Assembly (NCBI RefSeq): GCF_014077625.1 | Contig: NZ_JACFXU010000014.1 | Location: forward strand, 248,001 to 312,000 | DNA from: Sediminihaliea albiluteola | GTDB lineage: Bacteria > Pseudomonadota > Gammaproteobacteria > Pseudomonadales > Halieaceae | Direction of reading: 5' to 3' | Length of the DNA stretch: 64,000 bases | Shown here: positions 35,492 through 44,506 of the stretch, piece by piece | Layout of the letters: each line of letters opens with the position of its first letter | Numbering within the stretch: position 1 is the first letter of the stretch | Made by a program: the position numbers and the translations under genes | The notes under the pieces: generated by a model | What the model was told of the DNA's origin: nothing | The model's input: only the letters and a program-made list of their open reading frames with translations | The model's database searches: none

Positions 35492-36196
35492 TCAGTCAGG
35501 ATCGAGACTAAAAGGCAAAGGGCCAGCTAAACGAAGCCCAGCGGTAGAAACATCGCTGCCATAAGCCTGTACTTCTAAGCCGGCATCCATCGCCTGGGCC
35601 AAAGTATCGCGATAAGCCGGGTCAATATCACCGGCTACACAAACCCGCTGCACGCCGCTGTGAAATACGCAAAACAGCAACAGTGATCGCGTGTGCTCAT
35701 CGCGCACCGCTTGCAACTCCCGAATATGCTTGCGACCTCGTTCACTCACGGCATCGGGAAAGGCTCCCCAAGCGCCTTCGCGACAGAGAGTGACACACTT
35801 CACTTCAATAAAGACGCGCCCCGCTTCCCCCTCTAACAAAAAGTCTGCGCGACTGTTAGTCCCGTATTTAACCTCTCTGCGCAACAAAGGGTAGCCCTCA
35901 AAGCCCTCTAATCGACCTGCTTCTATGCCCTCTTGGACCACCTTATTGGCTAGGGCCGAGTGAATACAGGCCAGCCCCTGGGGCGTATCAACTAACTCCC
36001 AGGTCTGTGGGTACTTACGTGTTTTCACCCTACTAGTGGATAACCACACCGCCGCACCTTCTGGCATACAGCCGGTCATGGCGCCCGTATTGGGACAGTG
36101 AACGGTTATGACCTCGCCATCTGGCAACTCCACATCGGCCAAAAAGCGCTTATAACGACGCAAAAGGCGCCCCTGAATTAACTCTCCAAACTCCAT
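35492..36196 (-). CDS. sfsA: DNA-binding protein SfsA (sugar fermentation stimulation)
   Basis: A 234-residue SfsA with the family blocks HCPNTGAMTGCMPEGAAVWLS, YGTNSRADFLL and IEVKCVTLC, which form a nuclease-like fold (Asp-Glu-Lys in ADFLL...IEVK). In E. coli SfsA binds DNA and affects maltose genes; its true role is poorly known. It lies divergent from dksA, as in E. coli and Pseudomonas. The length is typical. Confidence 0.94.
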   Translation of the reverse strand: MEFGELIQGRLLRRYKRFLADVELPDGEVITVHCPNTGAMTGCMPEGAAVWLSTSRVKTRKYPQTWELVDTPQGLACIHSALANKVVQEGIEAGRLEGFEGYPLLRREVKYGTNSRADFLLEGEAGRVFIEVKCVTLCREGAWGAFPDAVSERGRKHIRELQAVRDEHTRSLLLFCVFHSGVQRVCVAGDIDPAYRDTLAQAMDAGLEVQAYGSDVSTAGLRLAGPLPFSLDPD

Positions 36197-36466
36197 CAGT
36201 TCAGCGCCCCTAGTGCCACCACTGGCCGGCTACTGATAAGACTGCTAAATTGCTTATACATCAGGGTTTTTCCCGCAAATTTGTGAGGCCTATTCTAACA
36301 GTGCCCACGCGGCAAACGGCAAGGCGGCACCGCTGGACAAAATAGTACTGGCACAGGGGGGGCTTATCTGGTAGTTTCTCCGCGCTTGGGACGAGCGGCC
36401 CAGGGCTTCTCAACCTGGCGCATGCATTCGTGTGCCTGACTCATCGTGTAGTATGGGAAATTGACC

Positions 36467-36940
36467 ATGCCAAAAACAGAGCAACAAACGACCACTAAGG
36501 CAACTGCCAAAAAGCAGAGTGCCAACACTGAATTCAAGAGCTTTGAGCCGTACAAACCCAAGCGCGGCGAGGAGTACATGAATGAAAAGCAACGCGAGCA
36601 TTTCCGCGGGATTTTGCTCAACTGGAAGTCTGACTTGATGCAGGAGGTGGACCGCACCGTCACTCACATGAAAGATGAGGCGGCTAACTTCCCTGATCCA
36701 GCAGACCGAGCCACTCAGGAAGAAGAGTTCAGCTTAGAGCTGCGCACTCGCGACCGCGAGCGCAAGTTGATCAAAAAGATCGACAGCACTATTGAACGGC
36801 TCAACCAAGATGACTACGGGTTCTGCGACGCCTGCGGTGTCGAGATTGGGATCAAGCGTCTAGAAGCGCGCCCCACCGCCACTCTGTGCATCGACTGCAA
36901 GACCTTGGATGAAATCAAGGAAAAGCAGGTACTAGGTTAA
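36467..36940 (+). CDS. dksA: RNA polymerase-binding transcription factor DksA
   Basis: A 157-residue protein that binds the RNA polymerase secondary channel and works with ppGpp in the stringent response. The coiled-coil tip shows the needed acidic motif DPADRA. The C-terminal zinc finger has four Cys in a C-x2-C-x17-C-x2-C pattern (CDAC ... CIDC). The frame is open from TTG 36461, but ATG 36467 has GGGA about 8 bases upstream and is chosen. An N-terminal Thr/Lys-rich tail (first 25 residues) is slightly longer than in E. coli. It leads the dksA-gluQ-cbr block. Confidence 0.96.
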   Translation: MPKTEQQTTTKATAKKQSANTEFKSFEPYKPKRGEEYMNEKQREHFRGILLNWKSDLMQEVDRTVTHMKDEAANFPDPADRATQEEEFSLELRTRDRERKLIKKIDSTIERLNQDDYGFCDACGVEIGIKRLEARPTATLCIDCKTLDEIKEKQVLG

Positions 36941-37002
36941 GTCCCTAGCTTGTCGCCGGTGCCCGCAAACAACGGGTAGCCGGCAACCCAACAAGCCCTG
37001 CT

Positions 37003-37908
37003 ATGCTCGCTCCCGCTCCCAAGCACAACTACCGCGGCCGCTTTGCTCCTTCCCCCACCGGCCCTCTGCATTTAGGTTCCCTCATTGCCGCAGTGGCAAG
37101 TTATCTCGATGCCCGCGCCAACCGGGGCAGCTGGCTACTGCGTATAGAAGATATTGATCCGCCCAGAGAGCAACCCGGTGCTGCGTCGGCGATTCTTAGA
37201 AGCCTCGAAAAACACGGCCTGCACTGGGATGAAGAGCTGATGTGGCAGAGTCGTCGTAGCGCAGCCTACCTAGAAGCCCTGGCGCAGCTGGCCGCACAAG
37301 ATCAGCTATTTGCCTGCTACTGTAGCCGCCAGCAAACAGATCGCTATGGCAACTGTAGTGGCAGCTGCCATAGCAGCTACCCTGGCGAGCAAGATAAAAT
37401 ATTTGCATGGCGCGTGCCTCTTGCTAGTGACTATGTCGCCAACTGGCAAGACCGCTGGCAGGGTCCACAATCCTGGCCCGCTGGTGAAACCTTGCGTGAT
37501 TTTGTCGTACAGCGCAAAGACCAGCTCTTTGCCTACCAGCTAGCGGTGGTGGTAGACGATGCAGCACAAGGCATTAGCCATGTCGTTCGCGGCAGTGACC
37601 TGTTGGACTCGACCCCGCGGCAACTATGGCTCCAACACTTACTCAAGCTGGACAGTCCCGCCTACGACCACTTACCCGTGCTCACCAACCAACAAGGGCA
37701 AAAGCTCAGCAAACAAAATCATGCTCCAGCCCTAGATGATCGCAAAGCGCCGCAAAACTTACGCTTGGCTCTAGCCTACCTCAATCAACCGCCACCCCCT
37801 ACCGAGCTAAACGACTGCGCTAGCCTCTTAAGCTATGCCTGTGAGCACTGGCAGTGGCAATCGGTTCCAGCTCTTCCCTCACAAATGCAATCAGACCTGA
37901 GCCTATAA
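37003..37908 (+). CDS. gluQ: Glutamyl-Q tRNA(Asp) synthetase
   Basis: A 301-residue truncated glutamyl-tRNA synthetase lacking the anticodon-binding domain. It charges glutamate onto queuosine of tRNA-Asp. The start shows RFAPSPTGPLHLGSL (the HIGH-like motif), the zinc-binding CYC ... CSGSC stretch near residue 105, and the KMSKS-like GQKLSKQN. It follows dksA by 62 bases, as in E. coli and Pseudomonas. Confidence 0.95.
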   Translation: MLAPAPKHNYRGRFAPSPTGPLHLGSLIAAVASYLDARANRGSWLLRIEDIDPPREQPGAASAILRSLEKHGLHWDEELMWQSRRSAAYLEALAQLAAQDQLFACYCSRQQTDRYGNCSGSCHSSYPGEQDKIFAWRVPLASDYVANWQDRWQGPQSWPAGETLRDFVVQRKDQLFAYQLAVVVDDAAQGISHVVRGSDLLDSTPRQLWLQHLLKLDSPAYDHLPVLTNQQGQKLSKQNHAPALDDRKAPQNLRLALAYLNQPPPPTELNDCASLLSYACEHWQWQSVPALPSQMQSDLSL

Positions 37909-37975
37909 GGGCGCTTTACCAGCCTTCAGCGCTTCAGTAGTATCATCGGCCACGCCCCGAACAGGAATCCGCGCG

Positions 37976-38152
37976 ATGTATGTCAACCGGGCACTTATGA
38001 TGCTCTTCGGGCTCGCTCTCATCTTCTTGCCCTCTATAGAACAGTGGCTGTGGGAAAACGAGACCCTGTGGTACCGACCCTACTTACTATGGCTCGCCCT
38101 AGTTATCGCGGGCTGGTGGAACCAGCGCTCGAGGTATCCCGATGAGCTTTAG
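37976..38152 (+). CDS. CbrX-like small membrane protein
   Basis: A 58-residue reading frame (MYVNRALMMLF at the start, RSRYPDEL at the end) with two hydrophobic segments, about residues 5-23 and 34-48, and several Trp. It ends with TAG overlapping the first codons of cbrA: the cbrA ATG is at 38142, so the genes share 11 bases and are translationally coupled. In Pseudomonas a small gene called cbrX sits in this same place ahead of cbrA; I identify this one by position, size and membrane character, not by clear sequence memory. Its ribosome site is weak (GGAATCC upstream). The role may be to help CbrA synthesis or insertion. Confidence 0.7.
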   Translation: MYVNRALMMLFGLALIFLPSIEQWLWENETLWYRPYLLWLALVIAGWWNQRSRYPDEL

Positions 38153-41123
38153 CCTAGCCCAAATTGTCACAGCTATTGTGGCCTATCTGAGTATTTTGTT
38201 TTTGGTTGCCCATCTGGCCGACCGAGAGCTACTGCCGCGGCGTATAACTCACCACCCTGCTACCTATGTTCTGTCACTGGGCGTATTCGCCGGCGCCATG
38301 GCCAGCAACGCTATTTTTGAACTGGCCTGGCGCTATGGCTACGGTTTTCTGATGTACTATTTAGGCGCAGTATTGATGTTCTTAATGGCCACCATGCTGT
38401 TGCTACCGCTGTTGCGCCTGTGCAGGGTTTATCAGCTATCTTCGCTGGCTGACGTACTCACTTTTCGATTTCGCAGCCAATGGGTCGGTGCCGCAATTAG
38501 CATCGCCATGTGCATCACCCTACTGCCCCTACTGGCACTGCAAATACAAGCTGTAGCGGACAGCATTCATATTCTCGCCGGTGCCAGCGACAACCTAGGG
38601 CCATCAGCCGACCGCCAAGATGGCTTAGCCCTGATGTTCTGCATCATTATCATAGTCTTTGCCATTTTGTTTGGCACACGCAACATTGCCTCACAAAAAC
38701 GCAACACTGGGCTAGTCACCGCCATCGCTTTTGAATCACTGGTTAAAATGTTCGCCATGCTGGGTCTTATGTTCGCTGCGATCTACCAGGTTTTTGGCAG
38801 TTTTGATGCCATGCAGAGCTGGCTAGCCAATAACCCCACTGTGACCGAAACTCTGCAACAACCGCTGCACGGCAACACCACCCGCCTCATGTTACTGCTG
38901 TTCTTTTCTGGGGCGGTTTGTATGCCCCATATTTTTCATATGGCTTTCGCAGAAAATAAAGAAAGCTTAGATTTACGCGCCGCCAGCTGGGGGCTGCCAC
39001 TGTTCCTCTTAGTGATCAGCCTACCTATTCTGCCGATAAGCTGGGCCAGCAACTCACTGACTCACGATATCCCCCGGGAGTTCAGCGGCTTAGCTCTGGG
39101 CTTGGGCCTTAAGTCACAAGCCATTAGCGCAACTGCCTTTGTCGCTGGATTGTCCGCCGCCAGCGCGACCATTATTGTGACCACTTTGGCGCTGGCTAAC
39201 ATGATCCTGAATCACCTTATTTTACCGCGCAGCTTTTTTCAGATCGGCCGCGAAAACAGCCTCTATTCACACCTTAAGTGGCTCCGTCGCAGCCTCATAA
39301 CCCTACTGATACTCGCTGGTTATGGCTGCTTCCTCGCTGTAAACGGCCGGCAAAACCTCGCCCAACTTGGCCTAATTGCTTTTGTCGGAACCCTGCAATT
39401 TTTACCGGGAATTCTTGCCACCCCCTACTGGAACGGCGGCAACCGCAGAGGCTTGCTATGCGGCCTCGCAGCGGGCTTGGGCATTTGGTTTTTTGCTCTC
39501 TTACTACCCGGTCTAGGTGCTCAACCTTGGCAGCTTATGTCGGTGCTGGCGCAAAACTGGTTCGGTAATTCTGAGGAGGTTTGGGCTGTAACTTGCGTGC
39601 TAGCTCTGGGCGCCAACACCCTAATATTTATAGCGGTATCACTGCTCACCGGGGCCAGCGAAGAGGAGCGAGTAGCTGCAGAGATCTGCTCAATGGATGA
39701 CCTCAACCGACCAACTCGGCGCAGCCTTTCTCTGCAAAGTGCTGTCGAGTTTATCGACGCTTTAGCCTCCACACTTGGCGAGCGCACCGCGAGGGCTGAA
39801 GTACGACGGGCTTTGATGGAGCTTCAATTTGACGAAGACGAAGCTCGCCCCTATGCCCTGCGCCGCTTGCGCAGCCGTATAGAAGCTAACCTATCAGGCT
39901 TGATGGGCCCCTCCGTGGCGCAAACCGTTCTCGATCGCTGCATCCCATTCCAGCCAGACCTCCACGGCAGTACCGAAGATTTGTACTTAATCGAGCGCCA
40001 ACTCGACCAAGCTGAGGGGCGCTTCACTGGACTAGCCGCAGAGCTCGACAACCTTCGCCGGCACTATCGCCAAACCTTAGACAACCTTCCCATTGGCGTT
40101 TTTTCAACCGCAGCCGACGGCGAGATCTTGCTGTGGAATCGCAGCATGGAGATGATCACGGGCATCCCTGCACGGCTGGTGCTTGGCTCACTACAAGACG
40201 CCATGCCTGCACCCTGGCAGGCTGTATTCAGCGAGTTTTTAGCCGATGACAACGACCTACTTCTCAAACGCGAAGTGGTGTTAGCCAATGGCAACTCACG
40301 CTGGATTAGCCTGCAAAAAGCCTCTACCGAGAACCATAACAGCGGCGACCGCTTAATGCTTGTTGAGGACATTTCCGATCTCGAACGTCTGGAAGCCGAG
40401 CTCCTGCACAGTGAGCGCCTCGCCTCTATCGGTCGCTTGGCAGCTGGTGTGGCACACGAAATAGGCAACCCTATTACCGGTATTGCCTGCCTCGCCCAAA
40501 ACTTAGATTACAGCCTCGAAGCGGATGAAGTTCGAGAGACCGCCAGAGATATCCTCAAACAAACCCAGCGGGTCAGCCGCATTGTGGAATCCTTGGTGAA
40601 CTTTTCCCACGTTGGCTCCAGCATGGGTGACACTCGATTAGAGCCCTGCAATTTAGCTAACTGTATTGACGAGGCCATACACCTGCTGCAACTGGATCAC
40701 AAAGCCCAACCCGTTACCTACTGTAATGACTGTGACCGCGAGCTTGTCGTATTGGCCGACAGCCAGAAATTACTGCAAGTCTTTATCAATTTACTTGGTA
40801 ATGCGCGAGATGCGTGCATGGACGAGGGTTTGATTAGAACCTCTGCGCACTGCGATAAAGGCAAAGCGCTAATCTCGGTTGAGGATAATGGCTGCGGCAT
40901 TCCGGTCGAGATTCAAGGGCAAGTGTTTGAACCCTTCTACACCACCAAGGAGCCTGGTGAGGGCACCGGTCTAGGCTTAGCACTGGTGTACAGCATCATG
41001 GAGGACATGCAGGGCCAGATTCAATTGCAAAGCCCGATTTATGAGGGGCCACAAGGCGGTACGCGCTTTATTTTACAGTTGCCGCTAGCGACTTACGGCG
41101 AAGAATATCAGCTAAAAGTGTAA
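38142..41123 (+). CDS. cbrA: Sensor histidine kinase CbrA with SSS transporter domain
   Basis: A 993-residue sensor kinase that senses the carbon/nitrogen state and phosphorylates CbrB. Residues 1-500 are about 13 membrane helices of the sodium/solute symporter (SLC5/PutP) type. A cytosolic linker and a PAS domain follow (about 640-745; FSTAADGEILLWNRSMEMITG). The dimerisation/phospho-acceptor His is His772 in VAHEIGNPITGI. The ATPase domain shows NLLGNARDAC, DNGCGIP and GEGTGLGLALVYS. In Pseudomonas the transporter part takes up histidine. The start overlaps the cbrX-like gene. cbrB follows after 86 bases. Confidence 0.95.
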   Translation: MSFSLAQIVTAIVAYLSILFLVAHLADRELLPRRITHHPATYVLSLGVFAGAMASNAIFELAWRYGYGFLMYYLGAVLMFLMATMLLLPLLRLCRVYQLSSLADVLTFRFRSQWVGAAISIAMCITLLPLLALQIQAVADSIHILAGASDNLGPSADRQDGLALMFCIIIIVFAILFGTRNIASQKRNTGLVTAIAFESLVKMFAMLGLMFAAIYQVFGSFDAMQSWLANNPTVTETLQQPLHGNTTRLMLLLFFSGAVCMPHIFHMAFAENKESLDLRAASWGLPLFLLVISLPILPISWASNSLTHDIPREFSGLALGLGLKSQAISATAFVAGLSAASATIIVTTLALANMILNHLILPRSFFQIGRENSLYSHLKWLRRSLITLLILAGYGCFLAVNGRQNLAQLGLIAFVGTLQFLPGILATPYWNGGNRRGLLCGLAAGLGIWFFALLLPGLGAQPWQLMSVLAQNWFGNSEEVWAVTCVLALGANTLIFIAVSLLTGASEEERVAAEICSMDDLNRPTRRSLSLQSAVEFIDALASTLGERTARAEVRRALMELQFDEDEARPYALRRLRSRIEANLSGLMGPSVAQTVLDRCIPFQPDLHGSTEDLYLIERQLDQAEGRFTGLAAELDNLRRHYRQTLDNLPIGVFSTAADGEILLWNRSMEMITGIPARLVLGSLQDAMPAPWQAVFSEFLADDNDLLLKREVVLANGNSRWISLQKASTENHNSGDRLMLVEDISDLERLEAELLHSERLASIGRLAAGVAHEIGNPITGIACLAQNLDYSLEADEVRETARDILKQTQRVSRIVESLVNFSHVGSSMGDTRLEPCNLANCIDEAIHLLQLDHKAQPVTYCNDCDRELVVLADSQKLLQVFINLLGNARDACMDEGLIRTSAHCDKGKALISVEDNGCGIPVEIQGQVFEPFYTTKEPGEGTGLGLALVYSIMEDMQGQIQLQSPIYEGPQGGTRFILQLPLATYGEEYQLKV

Positions 41124-41129
41124 CCAGTA

Positions 41130-41188
41130 GTGACACTGCAAATGCCCAGACTGGAAAACTATGGGGCGGCGGGGTATGTTATGTCACT
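41130..41188. repeat. Inverted repeat in the cbrA-cbrB gap
   Basis: AGTGACA (41130-41136) and TGTCACT (41182-41188) are perfect inverted arms, 45 bases apart, filling most of the gap before cbrB. It could fold in the mRNA or be a spaced protein site. No known meaning. Confidence 0.3.
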
Positions 41189-41209
41189 AACGTACACAAG
41201 GTAACACTT

Positions 41210-42658
41210 ATGAAGCAGATTCTGGTTGTCGAAGATGAATCGGTCATCCGCACCGCATTGCGGCGACTTTTGGAGCGCAATGATTACAGCGTTTCAGAAG
41301 CAGCATCAGTGCAGGAAGCAGAGACCCGACACAACCTGCTCAGCTTCGACCTCATTATCAGTGACTTACGCCTACCCGGCGCACCTGGCACCGACTTGAT
41401 TAAAAAGGCTGGCGAGGTGCCGGTCTTAATTATGACCAGCTACGCCAGTTTGCGCTCGGCGGTCGACTCAATGCGCATGGGGGCTGTGGACTACATTGCC
41501 AAACCCTTCGACCACAGCGATATGCTCAATGCAGTACAGAGAATTATTGCTAATCATCCCACCGCCCAAAACAGTTACCCGCAAAGCAGCGCGCAAGATG
41601 GCGGCGGCTCTGCCGATGACCGCGCCACGGGCATCGTGGGTAACAGTCCCGCCATGCAGGCCCTGTTCAAGGATATCAAGAAAATCGCCCCCACCGACTC
41701 TACAGTTTTGGTGCTAGGCGAAACCGGAACGGGTAAAGAGCTGGTCGCCCGCAGCGTGCACCAGCACAGCAAGAGAGCCGGCAAAGCTCTGATTTCTGTC
41801 AACTGTGCGGCCATTCCAGACACTCTGATTGAGTCGGAATTATTCGGCTATGAAAAGGGCGCTTTCACCGGCGCCAACGCTAGTCGCACCGGGCTGATAG
41901 AAGCGGCCGATGGCGGCACTCTGTTCCTAGATGAAATTGGCGAGCTACCTATGGAAGCGCAAGCGCGCTTACTGCGCTTCATCCAAGAGGGAGAGATTCG
42001 TCGCATTGGCTCAGTGACTTCACGCAAGGTCAATGTGCGCTTAATCTGCGCCACACACCGCAACCTGCAGAACTTGGCTGCCGAAGGCGAGTTTCGCCAA
42101 GACCTGTACTACCGTATCAACGTTCTCAGGCTCCACTTGCCACCCTTGCGTGAGCGCGGCAAAGACATCCTGCACCTCGCTGAACACCTTTTACAGGTGC
42201 AGCTGGAACGCCTTGGTAAAGACAGTATGACCCTGTCACCACGAGCTATTCAGGCAATAACTACTTACCAGTGGCCGGGTAACGTGCGGGAACTGGAGCA
42301 CGCTATTGAGCGGGCAGTGATTTTGTCAGATGGTGAAGAGATTGATAATGAAGTCCTGGGTATTGACCTAGAACTGGTCAATGTTAATCGCATCCGTGGT
42401 GGTAAAAGTAAGCAAAGCAGTCAGGCAGCGCAGCAGCAGCCGAGAAGCATCAGCTCTGACCCGGCGGAAGATCTCTCCCTTGAAGATTACTTCCAGCGTT
42501 TCGTATTAGAGCACCAAGACTCCATGAGCGAAACAGAGCTAGCACAAAAGCTGGGCATCAGTCGCAAGTGCTTGTGGGAGCGTCGACAGCGATTTGAAAT
42601 TCCACGCAAAAAGAGCAGCAGCAAAAGTTCCCGCCAACGCAAAAAAGCCACGAGTTAG
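41210..42658 (+). CDS. cbrB: Sigma-54-dependent response regulator CbrB
   Basis: A 482-residue NtrC-type regulator. The receiver domain (1-120) has the phospho-acceptor Asp52 (IISDLRLPG). The AAA+ domain (about 145-380) has Walker A GETGTGKELVA and the sigma-54 contact GYEKGAFTGA, so it can open sigma-54 promoters. The C-terminal Fis-like helix-turn-helix is SETELAQKLGISRKCLWERRQRF, then a Lys/Ser tail. In Pseudomonas CbrB drives the small RNA CrcZ, encoded just downstream; here the same arrangement seems kept (42660-43127). The ribosome site is AAGG. Confidence 0.95.
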   Translation: MKQILVVEDESVIRTALRRLLERNDYSVSEAASVQEAETRHNLLSFDLIISDLRLPGAPGTDLIKKAGEVPVLIMTSYASLRSAVDSMRMGAVDYIAKPFDHSDMLNAVQRIIANHPTAQNSYPQSSAQDGGGSADDRATGIVGNSPAMQALFKDIKKIAPTDSTVLVLGETGTGKELVARSVHQHSKRAGKALISVNCAAIPDTLIESELFGYEKGAFTGANASRTGLIEAADGGTLFLDEIGELPMEAQARLLRFIQEGEIRRIGSVTSRKVNVRLICATHRNLQNLAAEGEFRQDLYYRINVLRLHLPPLRERGKDILHLAEHLLQVQLERLGKDSMTLSPRAIQAITTYQWPGNVRELEHAIERAVILSDGEEIDNEVLGIDLELVNVNRIRGGKSKQSSQAAQQQPRSISSDPAEDLSLEDYFQRFVLEHQDSMSETELAQKLGISRKCLWERRQRFEIPRKKSSSKSSRQRKKATS

Positions 42659-42659
42659 C

Positions 42660-42683
42660 GTTACCGGACCTTCGGGATGTAAC
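42660..42683 (+). promoter_or_regulatory. Likely CbrB binding site
   Basis: GTTAC (42660-42664) and GTAAC (42679-42683) are inverted around exactly 14 bases, beginning just after the cbrB stop. This matches my recollection of the CbrB upstream activator pattern in Pseudomonas putida. It lies about 100 bases before a sigma-54 promoter, a normal enhancer distance. A lone GTAAC half-site is at 42702. Confidence 0.65.
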
Positions 42684-42782
42684 AAACCCGAGAGTCAAAA
42701 AGTAACAAATGATCACCTTTAAACTTCATAGCAAAACAACAAATAAAGGTAAGCTATTGATTTTAAAGGGATTACCAAAAGT

Positions 42783-42798
42783 TGGCACAGCAAATGCA
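42783..42798 (+). promoter_or_regulatory. Sigma-54 promoter upstream of the CrcZ-like RNA
   Basis: TGGCACAGCAAATGCA fits the sigma-54 pattern TGGCAC-N5-TTGCA at all but one position: GG at 42784-42785 and GC at 42796-42797, with the exact -24/-12 spacing. Transcription should begin near 42809. Confidence 0.75.
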
Positions 42799-42808
42799 AT
42801 ATTATTGT

Positions 42809-43127
42809 CGGCTACAACAATAATTATAAGAATCTGCCACAATAAAAATAATATAAGTAACTATGGACCTGGTTGGGGAAGAAACCTTCCCCTTCAATTT
42901 CCACTTTATCGGGCGTACCACGCGCATCTTTGGCACTTGCCACCGAAAGCTGCGAGGATCTACCCGCCGGATTTGAGAGGCCACAATGTTGCCACTCAAA
43001 TAATTAGGCAGCTCATTAGAGCAATAGTTCTATCGCCTGCCCATAAAAATAATACCGGCTTCAATAACAATAAATTTACTCGGACCTGGATGGGGGAAGC
43101 ATAAGTTTCCTCCATCTATTTCGTTGT
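42809..43127 (+). ncRNA. crcZ: CrcZ-like Hfq/Crc-titrating small RNA
   Basis: This cbrB-pcnB gap is where Pseudomonas encodes CrcZ, the small RNA that soaks up Hfq/Crc and lifts carbon catabolite repression. Here a CbrB-type site and a sigma-54 promoter point into the gap. The predicted RNA has CrcZ-like A-rich AAYAAYAA sites: AACAATAA at 42816-42823, AATAACAATAA at 43063-43073, and near-matches at 42847-42854 and 43047-43055. A hairpin GGGGAAG-AAAC-CTTCCCC lies at 42875-42892. A 10-base stem at 43089-43116 (loop GCATAAGT), followed by TATTTCGTTGT, would end it. GGACCTGG-TGGGGAAG appears twice (42866 and 43082), hinting at an internal duplication. The 5' and 3' ends are predictions. A small open frame across the region looks spurious. 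Confidence 0.72.
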
Positions 43128-43219
43128 CCCTCCCCTACTAACAGTGATTATGCTCGCACACGAATCGATGACACTGTGTTAGACTTCGCTCAGTTAATTT
43201 CGGCAACAAGGCAGAGCTC

Positions 43220-44506
43220 TTGAAGGTCATCCCGAGGGATCAGCATTGCATATCCCGACAAAACATCAGTGATAATGCGTTAAAGGTCATGTCGCGTCTG
43301 CGCAGCGCAGACTATCAGGCCTATCTTGTTGGCGGCGCCGTTCGCGACTTACTGCTTGGCGGCCACCCTAAAGATTTCGATGTCGCCACCGACGCCACAC
43401 CAGAACAGGTACATGCCCTGTTCCGTAACTCGCGCATAATCGGCCGTCGCTTTCGTATTGTGCACGTACAATTCGGCCGCGAGATTATCGAAGTCACCAC
43501 CTTTCGCGGTCACCACGACAGCGATGACAAAGTAACCAGCAAACGCTCCAGCCGCTCTCGGCAATCCACCAGCGGCTTGCTATTGCGAGATAACGTCTTT
43601 GGCACGCTAGAAGAAGATGCCGTGCGCAGGGACCTGACCGTTAACGCCCTGTACTACGATTCCAAGAGCTTTGAGGTCATTGACCACGTTGACGGGTTGC
43701 AGGACCTTGAGCGCCGCGCCATCTGCATTATCGGCGACCCCGAAACACGCTTTCGGGAAGATCCGGTGCGCATGTTGCGAGTGCTTCGTTTCGCCGCCAA
43801 GCTAGATTTCGATATTGAAGCTAAAACTGCTGCCGCTATGCCACTGTGTGCCGCGCTTCTGTCAGAGATTCCAGCTGCCCGCTTGTTTGATGAGTTCCTG
43901 AAACTCTTCCTAAGTGGCTATGCTCAGCGCACCTTAGAGCTGCTGCAGGAGTACCAGCTGCTGGTCTACCTATTCCCCGACAGCGTGCCTCATCTGACTC
44001 CCGGTAGCAGCGCACAAGCTTTAGTCACTGCCGCCATGCGCAATACAGATCAGCGCATTCGCGAAGACAAGCCAATTACGCCGGCTTTCCAGCTTGCCGC
44101 CCTGCTGTGGCCCGCCGTGCTAGATCTCTCCCGGGCATTACAACAGCGCGGTGATGCGCCCATGGTAGCCATGCACAGCGCCTCACAAATCATCATCAGC
44201 CAAGCTGTACAGACTCTGTCGATCCCCAAACGCTTCAGCATGCCTATGCGTGATATTTGGGAGTTCCAACTGCGCTTAGAGCGCCGCGGCCGCAAAGCCA
44301 CAGAACTCATACAGCACCGTCGCTTCCGAGCGGCCTATGACTTTTTACTGCTGCGCGAAGAGGCCGGTGAAGTAGCCGATGGTCATGGCGCTTGGTGGAC
44401 AGAGTTTCAAACTCGACCTGAAAACCAAGCTTTGTTAGCGATCAAGCACGAGAGAGAACCCCGCCCTCGTCGCCGCCGTAAGCGCCGTCCCAATACCAAA
44501 GCATGA
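43220..44506 (+). CDS. pcnB: Poly(A) polymerase I
   Basis: A 428-residue polymerase that adds A tails to RNA 3' ends and promotes decay. The nucleotidyltransferase core has LVGGAVRDLLLGGHPKDFDVATDATP with the catalytic Asp pair, then RRDLTVNALYYD and REDPVRMLRVLRFAAKLDFDIE. The C-terminus ends in an Arg/Lys-rich tail (RPRRRRKRRPNTKA), an RNA-binding feature of true poly(A) polymerases. TTG 43220 is the only start codon upstream of the conserved VIPRDQHCISR and has an AAGG-type site. The last four bases overlap folK (ATGA). Confidence 0.95.
   Translation: MKVIPRDQHCISRQNISDNALKVMSRLRSADYQAYLVGGAVRDLLLGGHPKDFDVATDATPEQVHALFRNSRIIGRRFRIVHVQFGREIIEVTTFRGHHDSDDKVTSKRSSRSRQSTSGLLLRDNVFGTLEEDAVRRDLTVNALYYDSKSFEVIDHVDGLQDLERRAICIIGDPETRFREDPVRMLRVLRFAAKLDFDIEAKTAAAMPLCAALLSEIPAARLFDEFLKLFLSGYAQRTLELLQEYQLLVYLFPDSVPHLTPGSSAQALVTAAMRNTDQRIREDKPITPAFQLAALLWPAVLDLSRALQQRGDAPMVAMHSASQIIISQAVQTLSIPKRFSMPMRDIWEFQLRLERRGRKATELIQHRRFRAAYDFLLLREEAGEVADGHGAWWTEFQTRPENQALLAIKHEREPRPRRRRKRRPNTKA

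Noticed and set aside
36364-36667. Minus-strand frames opposite the start of dksA
   Set aside because: They overlap the certain dksA gene and its leader and show no domain.
42709-43104. 131-codon frame in the cbrB-pcnB gap
   Set aside because: The protein has no recognisable domain, has no ribosome site, and spans the sigma-54 promoter and the CrcZ-like RNA.
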